From contig JAKOVX010000068.1 of NCBI GenBank assembly GCA_029781855.1, forward strand, positions 1-64,000: 64,000 nt of DNA, given 5' to 3'. Position 1 is the first letter of the stretch. Each line of letters begins with the position of its first letter. A program made the position numbers and the translations under genes. The notes beneath the pieces were generated by a model. The model had not been told where the DNA came from. It saw only the letters and a list, made by a program, of their open reading frames with translations, and made no database searches. The stretch comes from Acidobacteriota bacterium (GTDB taxonomy: Bacteria > Acidobacteriota > Blastocatellia > Pyrinomonadales > Pyrinomonadaceae). Positions 46,814 to 55,548 of this stretch are shown one piece after another.

Positions 46814-47217
46814 TCTATGCCTTTGACGCTGGCACAGGTCGGGCCGCCGTCGCGGCCGACACCCTCAAATTCCGTCGCCAGCACCAATTTCGGATCGGCA
46901 GCAACGGCCCGCACCTGATCGCCGGTGATGCTCATCAGCGATATCTTTGCCCGCCGATTCCACTGTGTGAACGGGTTACCGGCGTACTTTCCCGAATTTA
47001 CATAAACAAAGCGCTCGCTTTTCGGCCCCTGGGCAAATTTGCCGAGAAAGTTCGGAGCGTCGCCCGAGAGGTCGGCGGATAACTCAAATTCAAAGACCAA
47101 CTCTTTGTCCGAACTCGCAACCGCCGCAAGCAGTTCGTCTTTGCCCCGCTGCACCTTCATCGCCGCTTCGGGCATTGGCCGCAAAACCCGGATCCTGATC
47201 GGAATATCGCACCTCAT
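46792..47217 (-). CDS. DUF5990-like protein
   Basis: A 141-residue soluble protein. APNFLGKFAQGPKSERFVYV, YAGNPFTQWNRRAKISLMSI and VGRDGGPTCASVKGIEWKVQ match the pattern I know for DUF5990. Function unknown. I chose the ATG at 47217 (MRCDIPIRIRVL) over the longer frame to 47268. It overlaps the acetyltransferase gene. Confidence 0.72.
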   Translation of the reverse strand: MRCDIPIRIRVLRPMPEAAMKVQRGKDELLAAVASSDKELVFEFELSADLSGDAPNFLGKFAQGPKSERFVYVNSGKYAGNPFTQWNRRAKISLMSITGDQVRAVAADPKLVLATEFEGVGRDGGPTCASVKGIEWKVQKR

Positions 47218-47308
47218 ACGCGTCGAAGCCCAATTATATCGATTTCCCGTCCGAAACTCATTGACCAAACCTCAAATGCCGTTTAGCATTTTTGGTAGGT
47301 AACCACTT

Positions 47309-47692
47309 ATGAGTTTTACATTGATCGATATGGGAGCGGAGAACTTCGAGATGCAGGCCAGCGTATGGCAATGGAAAGTGGCTCTCGAAGTGATCAAGAG
47401 CCTGGACGTCATCGGCGAGGGAGCGATCCGTCAGATGACTTATGCCGGAACCGGAGTCAAAGTGTCGCTCGACGATGCGCATATGCTCGGCGAAAAGATA
47501 CGCAGCACGATCCTGCCGAAACTGGCGCCTAACAAGCGCATCTTTGCGGATCTCAGCATTACGGACGCCCAGGATGATATGACGCTCCACCGCGACGGCG
47601 ACGAGCAGTGGAAGAATTACAGCGTCACGCACGACTGGCTCGCCGAATTTGCGGACTTTTGCCTGAAGTCAAAAGGGTTTGAGGTCTTCTAA
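47309..47692 (+). CDS. Hypothetical protein
   Basis: A 127-residue soluble acidic protein (MSFTLIDMGAENFEMQASVW, GTGVKVSLDDAHMLGEKIRS, TLHRDGDEQWKNYSVTHDWL). Codon use is like that of the neighbours, so it is likely a real gene. No family or motif recognised. Confidence 0.6.
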   Translation: MSFTLIDMGAENFEMQASVWQWKVALEVIKSLDVIGEGAIRQMTYAGTGVKVSLDDAHMLGEKIRSTILPKLAPNKRIFADLSITDAQDDMTLHRDGDEQWKNYSVTHDWLAEFADFCLKSKGFEVF

Positions 47693-47788
47693 GGCAGAAA
47701 CCCGAGCCGTAGCGAGGGTGTAGATCGTTTTGTTGAGCCTGTCTAACGGCAGAACATACTCCCCGCTGGTCGCGTTTTCGCCTACTTA

Positions 47789-49414
47789 ATGGAATTTTTT
47801 CAAAACATCATCAGCGCGGTCGAACCGATCTTTAAGAACCTCTACGTTCAGATCGGGCTCCTGATCGCGTTCGCGACCGTCCACGGCTACGCCGGAGCCT
47901 GGCTCGCCGTGCGGATGCTGTTTCGGCCCAGGTATCCGGTCAAGCTGCTTGGCATTACCATTTTCCCTCAGGGAATGATCCCTCGGCACCGCGACCGGCT
48001 CGCCAACGCGATCGGCAAAGCGGTCGGTCAGGAACTCGTCTCGCAGGACACGATCCTCGAACAGCTGACGGGCAAGGATTTCCTGCGGAACAAGATACAG
48101 GCGGTCGTCGATTCGTACACGACCGAGATCCTGTCGCAGGATTATCCGTCGCTCGTCGAGGCCCTGCCCAAAAACGTGCGCGAACCGATCCTCGAGGCGA
48201 TCGCCGGCCTCCAGCATCGTCTGGCTGAGTACATCGAAACCGTACTGACGAGCGACGAGTCGGCCAGTGCGATCAGCTCGTTCGTCACCCGCCGCGTCGA
48301 CGACGTCCTCGGAAAACGCGTTTCCGAGGTGATCGACGACGAGTCGTTCGGCCAGATCACCGGTTTTCTCGACGAGCGGATCCGCGCGGCGATCGAGGCA
48401 CCGAGCCTCGAGGCCAAGATACGCGAATTCATCAGCCGCCGCGTCGATGACCTCGCCGGATCGGAAACGCCGCTCGGCAGCCTGTTTACCGAGGATTCCA
48501 TTAAGCTGCTAAAGGAAAAGGCCAACGAGCAGGTCGAACCCGCGATCCATCAGCTGACCGAACTCGCCGCCGCCGAAAAGACCCGCACCCAGATCGGTGC
48601 ACTGATCAAAAAGGAAGTCCACGAATACTACGAGAATCTGCCGTTCTATAAGAAGATATTTGTCTCGCGTGAAAACCTGCTCAGCGAGGTCGACGATCTA
48701 GTAAACGAGAGCCTGCCGCGGCGGATCGAGGAAACGTTACGGGGCGACTTTTTTGCAGATGAGGCTCGCACATTTATCGGGACGAGCATCGACAATGCTC
48801 TTGCAAAACCACTGCCCGTCGCCCTCGGCAGGATCGCACCCGACCAACTCGACCGGCTCAAGGACCAGATCGGCCGCTCAGTGCTCGGCGTCGTTCGCGG
48901 CGAGGAGATGATCGGAGCGATCTCGTCGTATGTGTCCGAAACGCTCAATAAGCTCCGGCCGCACAGCATAGATTCGATCCTGCGAACTATCCATCCGGAG
49001 GCCGAAGACAAACTAAAATCGATGCTCTCTCGCGGCCTGCTCGACATCCTTGCCCGCGAGGAAACGGCGAATATGATCAATGAGATGCTCGCCGGCCAGA
49101 TCGACAACCTGCTTTCAAAGCCGATCGGCCGCATCGGCGACCACGTTTCCGAAGAAAAGATCCGCGAGGCCTCGCATTCGCTGACCGACGCCATCATCGC
49201 CGCCGTACACGCCAAATTGCCCGAGGCCATCGCGGAATTCGACGTCGGCGGCGTGGTCCGTGAGAAGATCCAGAATTACCCCGCCGAAAAGCTCGAGTCG
49301 CTCGTGATGTCCGTCGCCAAAGAGCACCTGCGGACCATCGAGCTGTTCGGGGCACTGTTCGGCTTTCTCATCGGCCTCGCTCAGGCGGTCCAGTTCTACT
49401 TCTACGCAAAATAA
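47789..49414 (+). CDS. DUF445 family membrane protein
   Basis: A 541-residue protein with an N-terminal membrane segment (YVQIGLLIAFATVHGYAGAW), the DUF445 opening (AVRMLFRPRYPVKLLGITIF, GMIPRHRDRLANAIGKAVG), a long helical middle part and a C-terminal membrane segment (LFGALFGFLIGLAQAVQFYF). This is the YheB-like topology with both ends in the membrane. Function unknown; membrane organisation is a guess. Confidence 0.82.
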   Translation: MEFFQNIISAVEPIFKNLYVQIGLLIAFATVHGYAGAWLAVRMLFRPRYPVKLLGITIFPQGMIPRHRDRLANAIGKAVGQELVSQDTILEQLTGKDFLRNKIQAVVDSYTTEILSQDYPSLVEALPKNVREPILEAIAGLQHRLAEYIETVLTSDESASAISSFVTRRVDDVLGKRVSEVIDDESFGQITGFLDERIRAAIEAPSLEAKIREFISRRVDDLAGSETPLGSLFTEDSIKLLKEKANEQVEPAIHQLTELAAAEKTRTQIGALIKKEVHEYYENLPFYKKIFVSRENLLSEVDDLVNESLPRRIEETLRGDFFADEARTFIGTSIDNALAKPLPVALGRIAPDQLDRLKDQIGRSVLGVVRGEEMIGAISSYVSETLNKLRPHSIDSILRTIHPEAEDKLKSMLSRGLLDILAREETANMINEMLAGQIDNLLSKPIGRIGDHVSEEKIREASHSLTDAIIAAVHAKLPEAIAEFDVGGVVREKIQNYPAEKLESLVMSVAKEHLRTIELFGALFGFLIGLAQAVQFYFYAK

Positions 49415-49478
49415 ATTTGCTTACTATGTTGATAAAGCCTACAGTCTGACAAATTTCGAGTTTTCGGAGGTGTGAAAG

Positions 49479-50141
49479 ATGAAGTTTTTGATCCTTGTAG
49501 CACTGTTGACCGCATCATTTAGTGGCGCCTGCGGACTAAAGAATCCGCAAAGCTCGCCCGGGACTACAGGTTCCGGCGTCATTAAGACTGACTCGAGAAA
49601 CATCGTCGGTTTCAGAAAGATACGGGCGGAAAGTGCTATCGACCTCACCGTTTCCATTACCAACGGCTACAGCGTCGTTGTGAAAGCGGGCGAAGATGTT
49701 ATCGCCGATGTGATCACAAGGCTCGACGGTGACACCTTGGTCATCTCACTTAAAGACAAGATAAACTCCAAATCAAAGATCAGTTTATCCGTTACGATGC
49801 CTGCCCTCGAGGGCCTGGACCTTACCGGCGCAACGACCGCAACCGTGACCGGCGTCAAGGCCGATGAGCTGACCGTTAGCGCGACCGGTGCGGCAAAGGC
49901 AAAGATCGATGGGATTGCCAAGGTACTTAAGATCAAAGCCCTCGGCGCCAGCGAGGTCGATGCCGAAGGCCTCACAGCGAACAAGGCAGAGGTTGACGCC
50001 GTTGGCGCCAGTAAAATAACCGTCTCAGCGACTGACGAGCTCACGGCCAGCGCCGCCGGCGCTAGCGGCGTAACATACGTCGGCGAGCCCAAGAGTTTGA
50101 AACAAAACGCTTCAGATGTAAGCACCATCAGCAAGAAATAG
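49479..50141 (+). CDS. Head-GIN domain (DUF2807) lipoprotein
   Basis: A 220-residue exported protein with a lipoprotein-like signal (LILVALLTASFSGAC) and a repetitive right-handed beta-helix DUF2807 domain (IVGFRKIRAESAIDLTVSIT, LEGLDLTGATTATVTGVKAD). It ends YVGEPKSLKQNASDVSTISK, the same tail as the protein at 52533. GGAGG precedes the ATG. Likely on the periplasmic side of a membrane; function unknown. Confidence 0.82.
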   Translation: MKFLILVALLTASFSGACGLKNPQSSPGTTGSGVIKTDSRNIVGFRKIRAESAIDLTVSITNGYSVVVKAGEDVIADVITRLDGDTLVISLKDKINSKSKISLSVTMPALEGLDLTGATTATVTGVKADELTVSATGAAKAKIDGIAKVLKIKALGASEVDAEGLTANKAEVDAVGASKITVSATDELTASAAGASGVTYVGEPKSLKQNASDVSTISKK

Positions 50142-50183
50142 CCCCGGTTTGGTCTGCGACCGCACCGCGAACTGTTCCATTTT

Positions 50184-50220
50184 TGTTCCGTACCTATTCC
50201 CGTGTTCCGGTGGAACACGG
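50184..50220. repeat. 37-bp hairpin repeat, copy 1
   Basis: TGTTCCGTAC followed after a few bases by CCGTGTTCC-GGT-GGAACACGG, a 9-bp perfect stem with a 3-nt loop. It is identical at 36 of 37 positions to 50340-50376. It lies 42 bp behind the head-GIN gene. Confidence 0.75.
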
Positions 50221-50339
50221 CATTTTGACGTTTCGGCAACCACCCGAACTAGCCCGGTAAATCATTGGTATACTTGAGCTTACATCAATTATATCAGGGG
50301 CAATCCGCGTTTGGTCACCACATTTTCTTGTTCCGTTTC

Positions 50340-50376
50340 TGTTCCGTACATATTCCCGTGTTCCGGTGGAACACGG
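50340..50376. repeat. 37-bp hairpin repeat, copy 2
   Basis: Second copy of the same element, 156 bp on. Here the stem is 10 bp (CCCGTGTTCC / GGAACACGGG). It is followed by TATTTGTTTTTATA, so this copy could end transcription upstream of the ABC genes. Apart from these repeats the 325-bp gap shows no gene. Confidence 0.75.
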
Positions 50377-50466
50377 GTATTTGTTTTTATAGAACATTTC
50401 CCCTGTGCCGGCGTAAGTGTATTTCGGGCTTAAAAAGGACGTTTTCCGACGGCCCGGCGAAAAAGA

Positions 50467-51162
50467 ATGATGCTTGAAGCAAAAGATCTATCCAAAACGT
50501 ATTTCAGCGACGGTGTCGACTATCAGGCTCTGCGAAACGTCGATGTGACGATCGCGAAAGGCGAGTGCATCGCGATCGTTGGTAAATCGGGCAGCGGCAA
50601 ATCGACATTGATGCACCTGCTCGCATGCCTCGACGCACCGACCGACGGCACCGTGTATTTTGACGGCGGCGACACGTCCTCGCTAACCGAAAAGCAGAAA
50701 AACAAATTGCGAAACGAAAAGTTCGGTTTTGTTTTTCAGCAGTTTTTCCTGAACGGAAGGGACACGGTTCTCGAAAATGTCGTGCTGCCAATGCGTATCC
50801 GCGGTTCGTCAAATTCGCGAATCGCCGCCGACGCCGCGGACGCACTTGATTCGGTCGGGCTCGCCGACAAGACCCACAAAAAGGCAAAGGACCTCTCGGG
50901 CGGAGAAAAGCAGCGTGTCTGTATCGCCCGGGCGATAGTCGGCCGGCCGCAGGTGATCTTTGCGGACGAGCCAACCGGCAATCTCGATTCGCACACCGGA
51001 GCCGCAGTCGAGGAAATGCTCTTCGGGCTCAACCGTAACAATGGGATCACGCTCGTCATCGTCACGCACGACGACGAGCTGGCTCAAAAATGCGATCGCA
51101 TTATCGAAATGAAAGACGGCCGTATAGTTGCCGAACATAAACAGGAGTCGGCAGCATTATGA
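50467..51162 (+). CDS. ABC transporter ATP-binding protein (MacB/LolD-like)
   Basis: A 231-residue ATPase with Walker A (VGKSGSGKST), Q-loop (FGFVFQQFFL), signature (LSGGEKQR), Walker B (VIFADEPTGNLDS) and the H-loop (VIVTHDDELA). The GNLDSHTG stretch puts it in the MacB/LolD/FtsE group. It overlaps the permease gene by 4 bp (ATGA). Confidence 0.95.
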   Translation: MMLEAKDLSKTYFSDGVDYQALRNVDVTIAKGECIAIVGKSGSGKSTLMHLLACLDAPTDGTVYFDGGDTSSLTEKQKNKLRNEKFGFVFQQFFLNGRDTVLENVVLPMRIRGSSNSRIAADAADALDSVGLADKTHKKAKDLSGGEKQRVCIARAIVGRPQVIFADEPTGNLDSHTGAAVEEMLFGLNRNNGITLVIVTHDDELAQKCDRIIEMKDGRIVAEHKQESAAL

Positions 51163-52436
51163 AGACCTGGGACCTTATCCGCACCGCGAACCGCAACCTT
51201 TTCCGCAACAAGCTGCGCACGTTTCTGACGGTAATGGCCATATTTGTCGGCTCGTTCACCCTGACGATGACCAACGGCCTCGGCGACGGAATGCGCAACT
51301 ATGTCGAGAGCCAGGTCAAAAGCATCGAAGGCGACCGCGTAATACTTGTCCACAAAAAGATCGATAAACCGGTCGGCGGCCCAAATGCCGGAGCTCCCGA
51401 GGAATACAAGGAGTCCTCGGACGAAGATAAAAAGAACGATTTCGATCCGAACTCGTTCCTGGTGACCGTTCCTCAGATGGAGGAGGCGGTTCGTGGTATT
51501 GACGGCGTTAAAGGAGTTACCCCTCGCTATAGTCCCGTCGGCGAATACATAACTCTCGACGGCGCCAAGAAATATAAACTGGAACTAGGTGTCCTCAGCG
51601 AAGGCATCACGCAAAAAACCGAGGTCGGCAAAACCATCAACGGAGCGGACCAAATAGTCATTCCGCTCGGCCTCGCACGTGAGTTCGACGCCAATATCGC
51701 CAACCTCGTCGGCAAAACAGCGACGATCGCCTTCAAGTCTGCCGACGGGTCCATCAAGACGATCCCGCTGGAGATCGTCGGAGTGGCAACCAAGGGCTTT
51801 CAGACGAACTACAACTCCTTCGTCGATGTGATGACCGCCCGCCGCATTTACGCCTCACAACGTCACGACGACGGTGCCGATAAGTTTCTTGGGTTCACCG
51901 TTCAAATGGAGACAAGCGACGAAGCAAAAGTCGCAGCAGCCAAAAAACAACTCAGCGAGCGCGGCTTCGAGGGTGACACGATCGCCGACGTCCAGAAGCG
52001 GACCTACGACGCGATCGGCATCTTCAAGACCGGCATGAACCTCTTCGCCATGGTCGCGTTGCTTGCGGCTTCCTTTGGCATCATCAACACGCTCGTGATC
52101 GCCGTCCTCGAACGTACAAAGGAGATCGGCCTGCAAAAGGCACTCGGGATGGGCCGCGGCAGGATCTTCGCTATATTCTCGCTCGAATCCGTGCTGATCG
52201 GCTTTTGGGGAGCACTGCTCGGGACCGTCGCCGGCATCCTGGTCGGGCTTGCCGCAAATAAGGTCCTGATCACGGCCTACGCCAAATCGTTTGAGGGATT
52301 TACGCTATTCGTCTTCACGCTGCCGTCGATCGCGATCGTGATGGCTCTGGTGTGCGGGATCGCCTTCGTCGCCGGCGTGATGCCTGCGATACGAGCCAGC
52401 CGGCTGAACCCTATCGAGTCGCTCAGGTACGAATAG
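51159..52436 (+). CDS. MacB-like ABC transporter permease
   Basis: A 425-residue permease with FtsX/MacB topology: one N-terminal membrane segment (LRTFLTVMAIFVGSFTLTMT), a ~220-residue periplasmic domain, and three C-terminal segments (MVALLAASFGIINTLVIAVL, LIGFWGALLGTVAGILVGLA, LPSIAIVMALVCGIAFVAGV). It ends with SRLNPIESLRYE, the standard MacB tail. Such exporters work as mechanotransmitters in efflux or lipoprotein release. No membrane-fusion protein gene is adjacent. Confidence 0.92.
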   Translation: MKTWDLIRTANRNLFRNKLRTFLTVMAIFVGSFTLTMTNGLGDGMRNYVESQVKSIEGDRVILVHKKIDKPVGGPNAGAPEEYKESSDEDKKNDFDPNSFLVTVPQMEEAVRGIDGVKGVTPRYSPVGEYITLDGAKKYKLELGVLSEGITQKTEVGKTINGADQIVIPLGLAREFDANIANLVGKTATIAFKSADGSIKTIPLEIVGVATKGFQTNYNSFVDVMTARRIYASQRHDDGADKFLGFTVQMETSDEAKVAAAKKQLSERGFEGDTIADVQKRTYDAIGIFKTGMNLFAMVALLAASFGIINTLVIAVLERTKEIGLQKALGMGRGRIFAIFSLESVLIGFWGALLGTVAGILVGLAANKVLITAYAKSFEGFTLFVFTLPSIAIVMALVCGIAFVAGVMPAIRASRLNPIESLRYE

Positions 52437-52532
52437 CGAGACTTTTTGGGCTGAATGAAAAGTTTTTGCGAACTTTTCAAAATCGAAAACCGTTCATCTA
52501 TGCGGTAATCATTTTCCTTTTGGAGGCAGTTT

Positions 52533-53231
52533 ATGAAAAAGGTAGGAATCATGATCTTCGCGGTAACGCTCGTTGCCGGGTTGATCGTCGCAAATTTGGT
52601 CTCGTTCGGCCGAATGGGCGCAAGTTTTTTCAAGTTTGACATCAATTTCAGCGGCGTCAAAGGGTCAGGTCACACCGCGATCGATACGAGGCCGTTGACC
52701 GATTTCACATCGGTCGAGACCGGCGGCATTTTTCAGGTCGAGATCGTCGCCCAGAAAGACTACAGCGTCCAGGTCGAGGCTGACGACAATCTCCTGCCTT
52801 TGATCAAGACCGAGGTAGACGATGGTGTTCTGCGGATCGATACTGAGGGACATTTCAAGACCTCGTCTCCGATCCGGATCCGGATCACCGCGCCGAACAT
52901 CGAAATGATCGATGCCTCCGGGGTCTCGAATATAACGCTTAGCGGCGTCAAGAACACAGAACTTACCGTCAAAGGCAGCGGAGCATCGAAGGTCACGGTT
53001 TCGGGCGAGAGCACGAAGCTCAATGTGGATGTCAGTGGAGCAACCCGCGTCAACGCCGAAGAGTTGACCGCCGAAACCGCTGAGATCGACGCCAGCGGTG
53101 CATGCAACATCTCGGTAAATGTCAGCAATGAGATCCAGTCGGACCTCTCCGGCGCCAGCAAAGTGTTCTATTCGGGTTCGCCCAAACTCGATACGAACAA
53201 ATCCGGCGTCAACTCCATTTCCAAAAAATAG
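52533..53231 (+). CDS. Head-GIN domain (DUF2807) exported protein
   Basis: A 232-residue protein with an N-terminal signal or anchor (VGIMIFAVTLVAGLIVANLV) and a DUF2807 beta-helix (RPLTDFTSVETGGIFQVEIV, IEMIDASGVSNITLSGVKNT). It is a paralogue of the protein at 49479. GGAGG precedes the ATG. It follows the MacB-like permease by 96 bp; a short hairpin (52457-52478) lies in that gap. The two paralogues flank the exporter. Confidence 0.85.
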   Translation: MKKVGIMIFAVTLVAGLIVANLVSFGRMGASFFKFDINFSGVKGSGHTAIDTRPLTDFTSVETGGIFQVEIVAQKDYSVQVEADDNLLPLIKTEVDDGVLRIDTEGHFKTSSPIRIRITAPNIEMIDASGVSNITLSGVKNTELTVKGSGASKVTVSGESTKLNVDVSGATRVNAEELTAETAEIDASGACNISVNVSNEIQSDLSGASKVFYSGSPKLDTNKSGVNSISKK

Positions 53232-53248
53232 TAGTTTAGTCGCTAAAT

Positions 53249-53279
53249 GATCGCTCCCTCGGTACTCGGGGGAGCGATC
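53249..53279. terminator. Bidirectional terminator
   Basis: GATCGCTCCC and GGGAGCGATC form a perfect 10-bp stem around an 11-nt loop between the convergent head-GIN and NuiA genes. TCTGTTT follows on the plus strand. Confidence 0.75.
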
Positions 53280-53284
53280 TCTGT

Positions 53285-53722
53285 TTAGGTTTCGACAGCC
53301 TTCGTCATTACTCCCGCAAGACAGCCTTCCGCATCAAGTCCGACAATGTAGAAGCTCACCTGGATCCGGCCGAACCGGAACACTCGCAGACCGCGTAGAT
53401 TCGCCTGCAGCACCTCATAAAGCTCGGCAAATCTCTCGGCTCTCTCATTCTCGCGATCGCCAAACCACTCCTTTTTGACTATCAGCTTTGAGAAGAACGT
53501 CTCGGCCTCTGTCTCTTTGACGGGTGTATCGACATCGATATCTGCCATTTTCCTGACCGCTTCCTCAGTGACCTCGTTGGCTTTTTCCCATCGAAGCGGC
53601 TCGAACGGCGCGTCAGTTTCGCTGATAAAGATCAGACCCTCGGCCGCCTTCGTAATTTGCTCATAGGCGTCATCGACTTTTCGGTCCGTCTCGGCGAAAA
53701 TTTTTTTGATTTTTTCTGTCAT
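53285..53722 (-). CDS. Nuclease A inhibitor-like protein (NuiA family)
   Basis: A 145-residue acidic protein. AAEGLIFISETDAPFEPLRW is the NuiA signature, and the C-terminal LRGLRVFRFGRIQVSFYIVG also fits. NuiA inhibits a non-specific DNA/RNA nuclease in Anabaena; no such nuclease gene lies in the window. It is divergent from dnaA and borders the origin region. Confidence 0.82.
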   Translation of the reverse strand: MTEKIKKIFAETDRKVDDAYEQITKAAEGLIFISETDAPFEPLRWEKANEVTEEAVRKMADIDVDTPVKETEAETFFSKLIVKKEWFGDRENERAERFAELYEVLQANLRGLRVFRFGRIQVSFYIVGLDAEGCLAGVMTKAVET

Positions 53723-54156
53723 TTTTTAGCGATTTCAGACCCCAAAGGACCCCAAAAACTTAACGCTAACTTGTACAGAATGCAAGCCAAATGGTTGTCA
53801 AAAAGGATGTTAATTCCGCATTAATTCGGCGTAAACAAACCTGTGGATTTCCGTTTGCGCTGGCATTGATTTCGTGTTAGTCTGATATCCGTTTCCTAAG
53901 GAACAATTCTTGTAAACTATTGAGAATAAAAGACTTAAAGCTATACCTGAGGCTTTAAGCGCCTTATCCACAAGCATGTGGATAACCTTGTGGAAAAAGC
54001 AGTCCGCCGAACTTATCGTCGGCGTCAAGTCGTAACAACATAACGACTTTCGGAGCGTTACCCTCTGTTAAGCCACAGAGTGTTTAAGGCCAGATTTTGG
54101 GTGTTCATCAGGATAAGATATTTTTTAATTTAAGCACCGTCTTTCGGAGACATAAA
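53723..54156. other. Origin region upstream of dnaA with DnaA boxes
   Basis: This 434-bp gap holds no gene but several DnaA-type boxes: TTATCCACA at 53964-53972, its inverse at 53977-53985, TTTTCCACA (inverse) at 53989-53997 and a weaker one at 53842-53850. Two perfect consensus boxes in inverted arrangement are strong evidence for DnaA binding, either for initiation or for dnaA autoregulation. AT-rich runs lie on both sides. Confidence 0.8.
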
Positions 54157-55548
54157 TTGGAACTGATACTAGAGAAAGAAACCATTTGGGACGACGTACT
54201 TGGTGTTGTTCGCGAGCGTCTAAACAAGCATATATTTACCACCTGGTTTTTGCCTATCAAATTTGTAAACCTGGATGATGACGCTCGCGAGGTGCGGCTC
54301 CAAGCCGGCGATGTAACAAAAGACTGGGTCGAGCGGTACTACGCCGATCTGCTGGACCAGACGCTTACCGAGCTAGGCCGGCCGGACTATACGATCAAAT
54401 GGCTTCCGGAGGATGCGGTCGTCGAGGAAACGTATGAAGCTGAGGATGCGGACCTCTACTTTGAGCCAAAACCGCGACCGAACTTCGTGCCTGCTCAAAC
54501 ACGATTGATCGACCTTGATCCGATCGACACTTCGCTTAATCCGAAATATACGTTCGACAAATTTGTTGTCGGGTCGAGCAATCAGTTTGCCCACGCCGCC
54601 GCCTTAGGAGCTGCCGAGTCGCCAGGCACGACGTACAACCCGCTGTTCATATACGGCGGTGTCGGACTCGGAAAAACGCACCTGATGCACGCGATCGGCC
54701 ATTCTATTAAAGAACGCAATCGCCACATTCGCGTCGCCTACATCACAAGCGAAAAGTTCATGAATGAACTCATCAACGCTATCCGCTTCGACAAAACGCC
54801 GGCGTTTCGGGATAAGTACCGCTCGATCGACGTCCTGCTGATGGACGATGTTCAGTTCATGGCCGGCAAGGAACGTACGCAGGAAGAGTTTTTTCATACC
54901 TTCAACACGCTTCATAACAATCAGAAGCAGATCGTTATATCCAGCGATTGTCCGCCGCGCGAGATACCGACGCTTGAGGAACGCCTCCATTCCAGGTTCG
55001 AGTGGGGCCTGATCGCCGACATCGAACCGCCGGACCTCGAGACAAAGATCGCGATCCTTAAGCGGAAGGCAGATCTCGACGGCTATAACCTGCCGGACGA
55101 TATCGCAATATTTATCGCGGGCAAGATCAAGAGCAATGTCCGCGAACTGGAAGGCTCACTCGTGCGGCTCGTCGCGATCGCCTCTCTGAAAGGCCTGCCG
55201 TTATCCAAAACGCTGGCTCAGGAGGCCATGAAGAACATCATCGACGGTGAACATCCGGTCGGTCTGACCATGGATCGCATCGCACGGACCGTCGCCGACC
55301 AATACAAAATGTCGGTCGAAGAACTCAAGTCGAAGAACAATTCCCGTGCAGTGGCCGGGCCGCGGCAGATCGCGATGTACCTTTGCAAAAAATTGACCCG
55401 GCACAGCTTTCCGGAGATCGGAAGAGAGTTCGGCGGCAAGCATCATACGACCGTGATGCACTCTGTGGACAAGGTGGAGACGCAGCTTACGAACGACCGT
55501 GTTTTCCACAGGATCGTAACTGAGCTAATTGATAATCTTTGCAGCTAA
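54157..55548 (+). CDS. dnaA: Chromosomal replication initiator protein DnaA
   Basis: A 463-residue initiator. Domain I (TIWDDVLGVVRERLNKHIFT) is followed by a short linker, the AAA+ domain with Walker A GGVGLGKTHLMHA (about 167-174) and Walker B LLMDDVQFMAGK, and domain IV with the DNA-binding signature HHTTVMHSVDKVE. I place the start at TTG 54157 because CGGAGA lies 7 bp before it and domain I begins there. The frame continues to a TTG at 54097 without a ribosome site. DnaA boxes lie on both sides of the gene. Confidence 0.96.
   Translation: MELILEKETIWDDVLGVVRERLNKHIFTTWFLPIKFVNLDDDAREVRLQAGDVTKDWVERYYADLLDQTLTELGRPDYTIKWLPEDAVVEETYEAEDADLYFEPKPRPNFVPAQTRLIDLDPIDTSLNPKYTFDKFVVGSSNQFAHAAALGAAESPGTTYNPLFIYGGVGLGKTHLMHAIGHSIKERNRHIRVAYITSEKFMNELINAIRFDKTPAFRDKYRSIDVLLMDDVQFMAGKERTQEEFFHTFNTLHNNQKQIVISSDCPPREIPTLEERLHSRFEWGLIADIEPPDLETKIAILKRKADLDGYNLPDDIAIFIAGKIKSNVRELEGSLVRLVAIASLKGLPLSKTLAQEAMKNIIDGEHPVGLTMDRIARTVADQYKMSVEELKSKNNSRAVAGPRQIAMYLCKKLTRHSFPEIGREFGGKHHTTVMHSVDKVETQLTNDRVFHRIVTELIDNLCS

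Noticed and set aside
46031-47217. nat and DUF5990 genes as one fused gene
   Set aside because: They are in different frames and overlap by about 20 bp with their own starts and stops; normal overlapping genes rather than a frameshift.
50184-50376. CRISPR array
   Set aside because: Only two repeat copies 156 bp apart, each a self-complementary hairpin; spacing and number do not fit an array and no cas gene is present.
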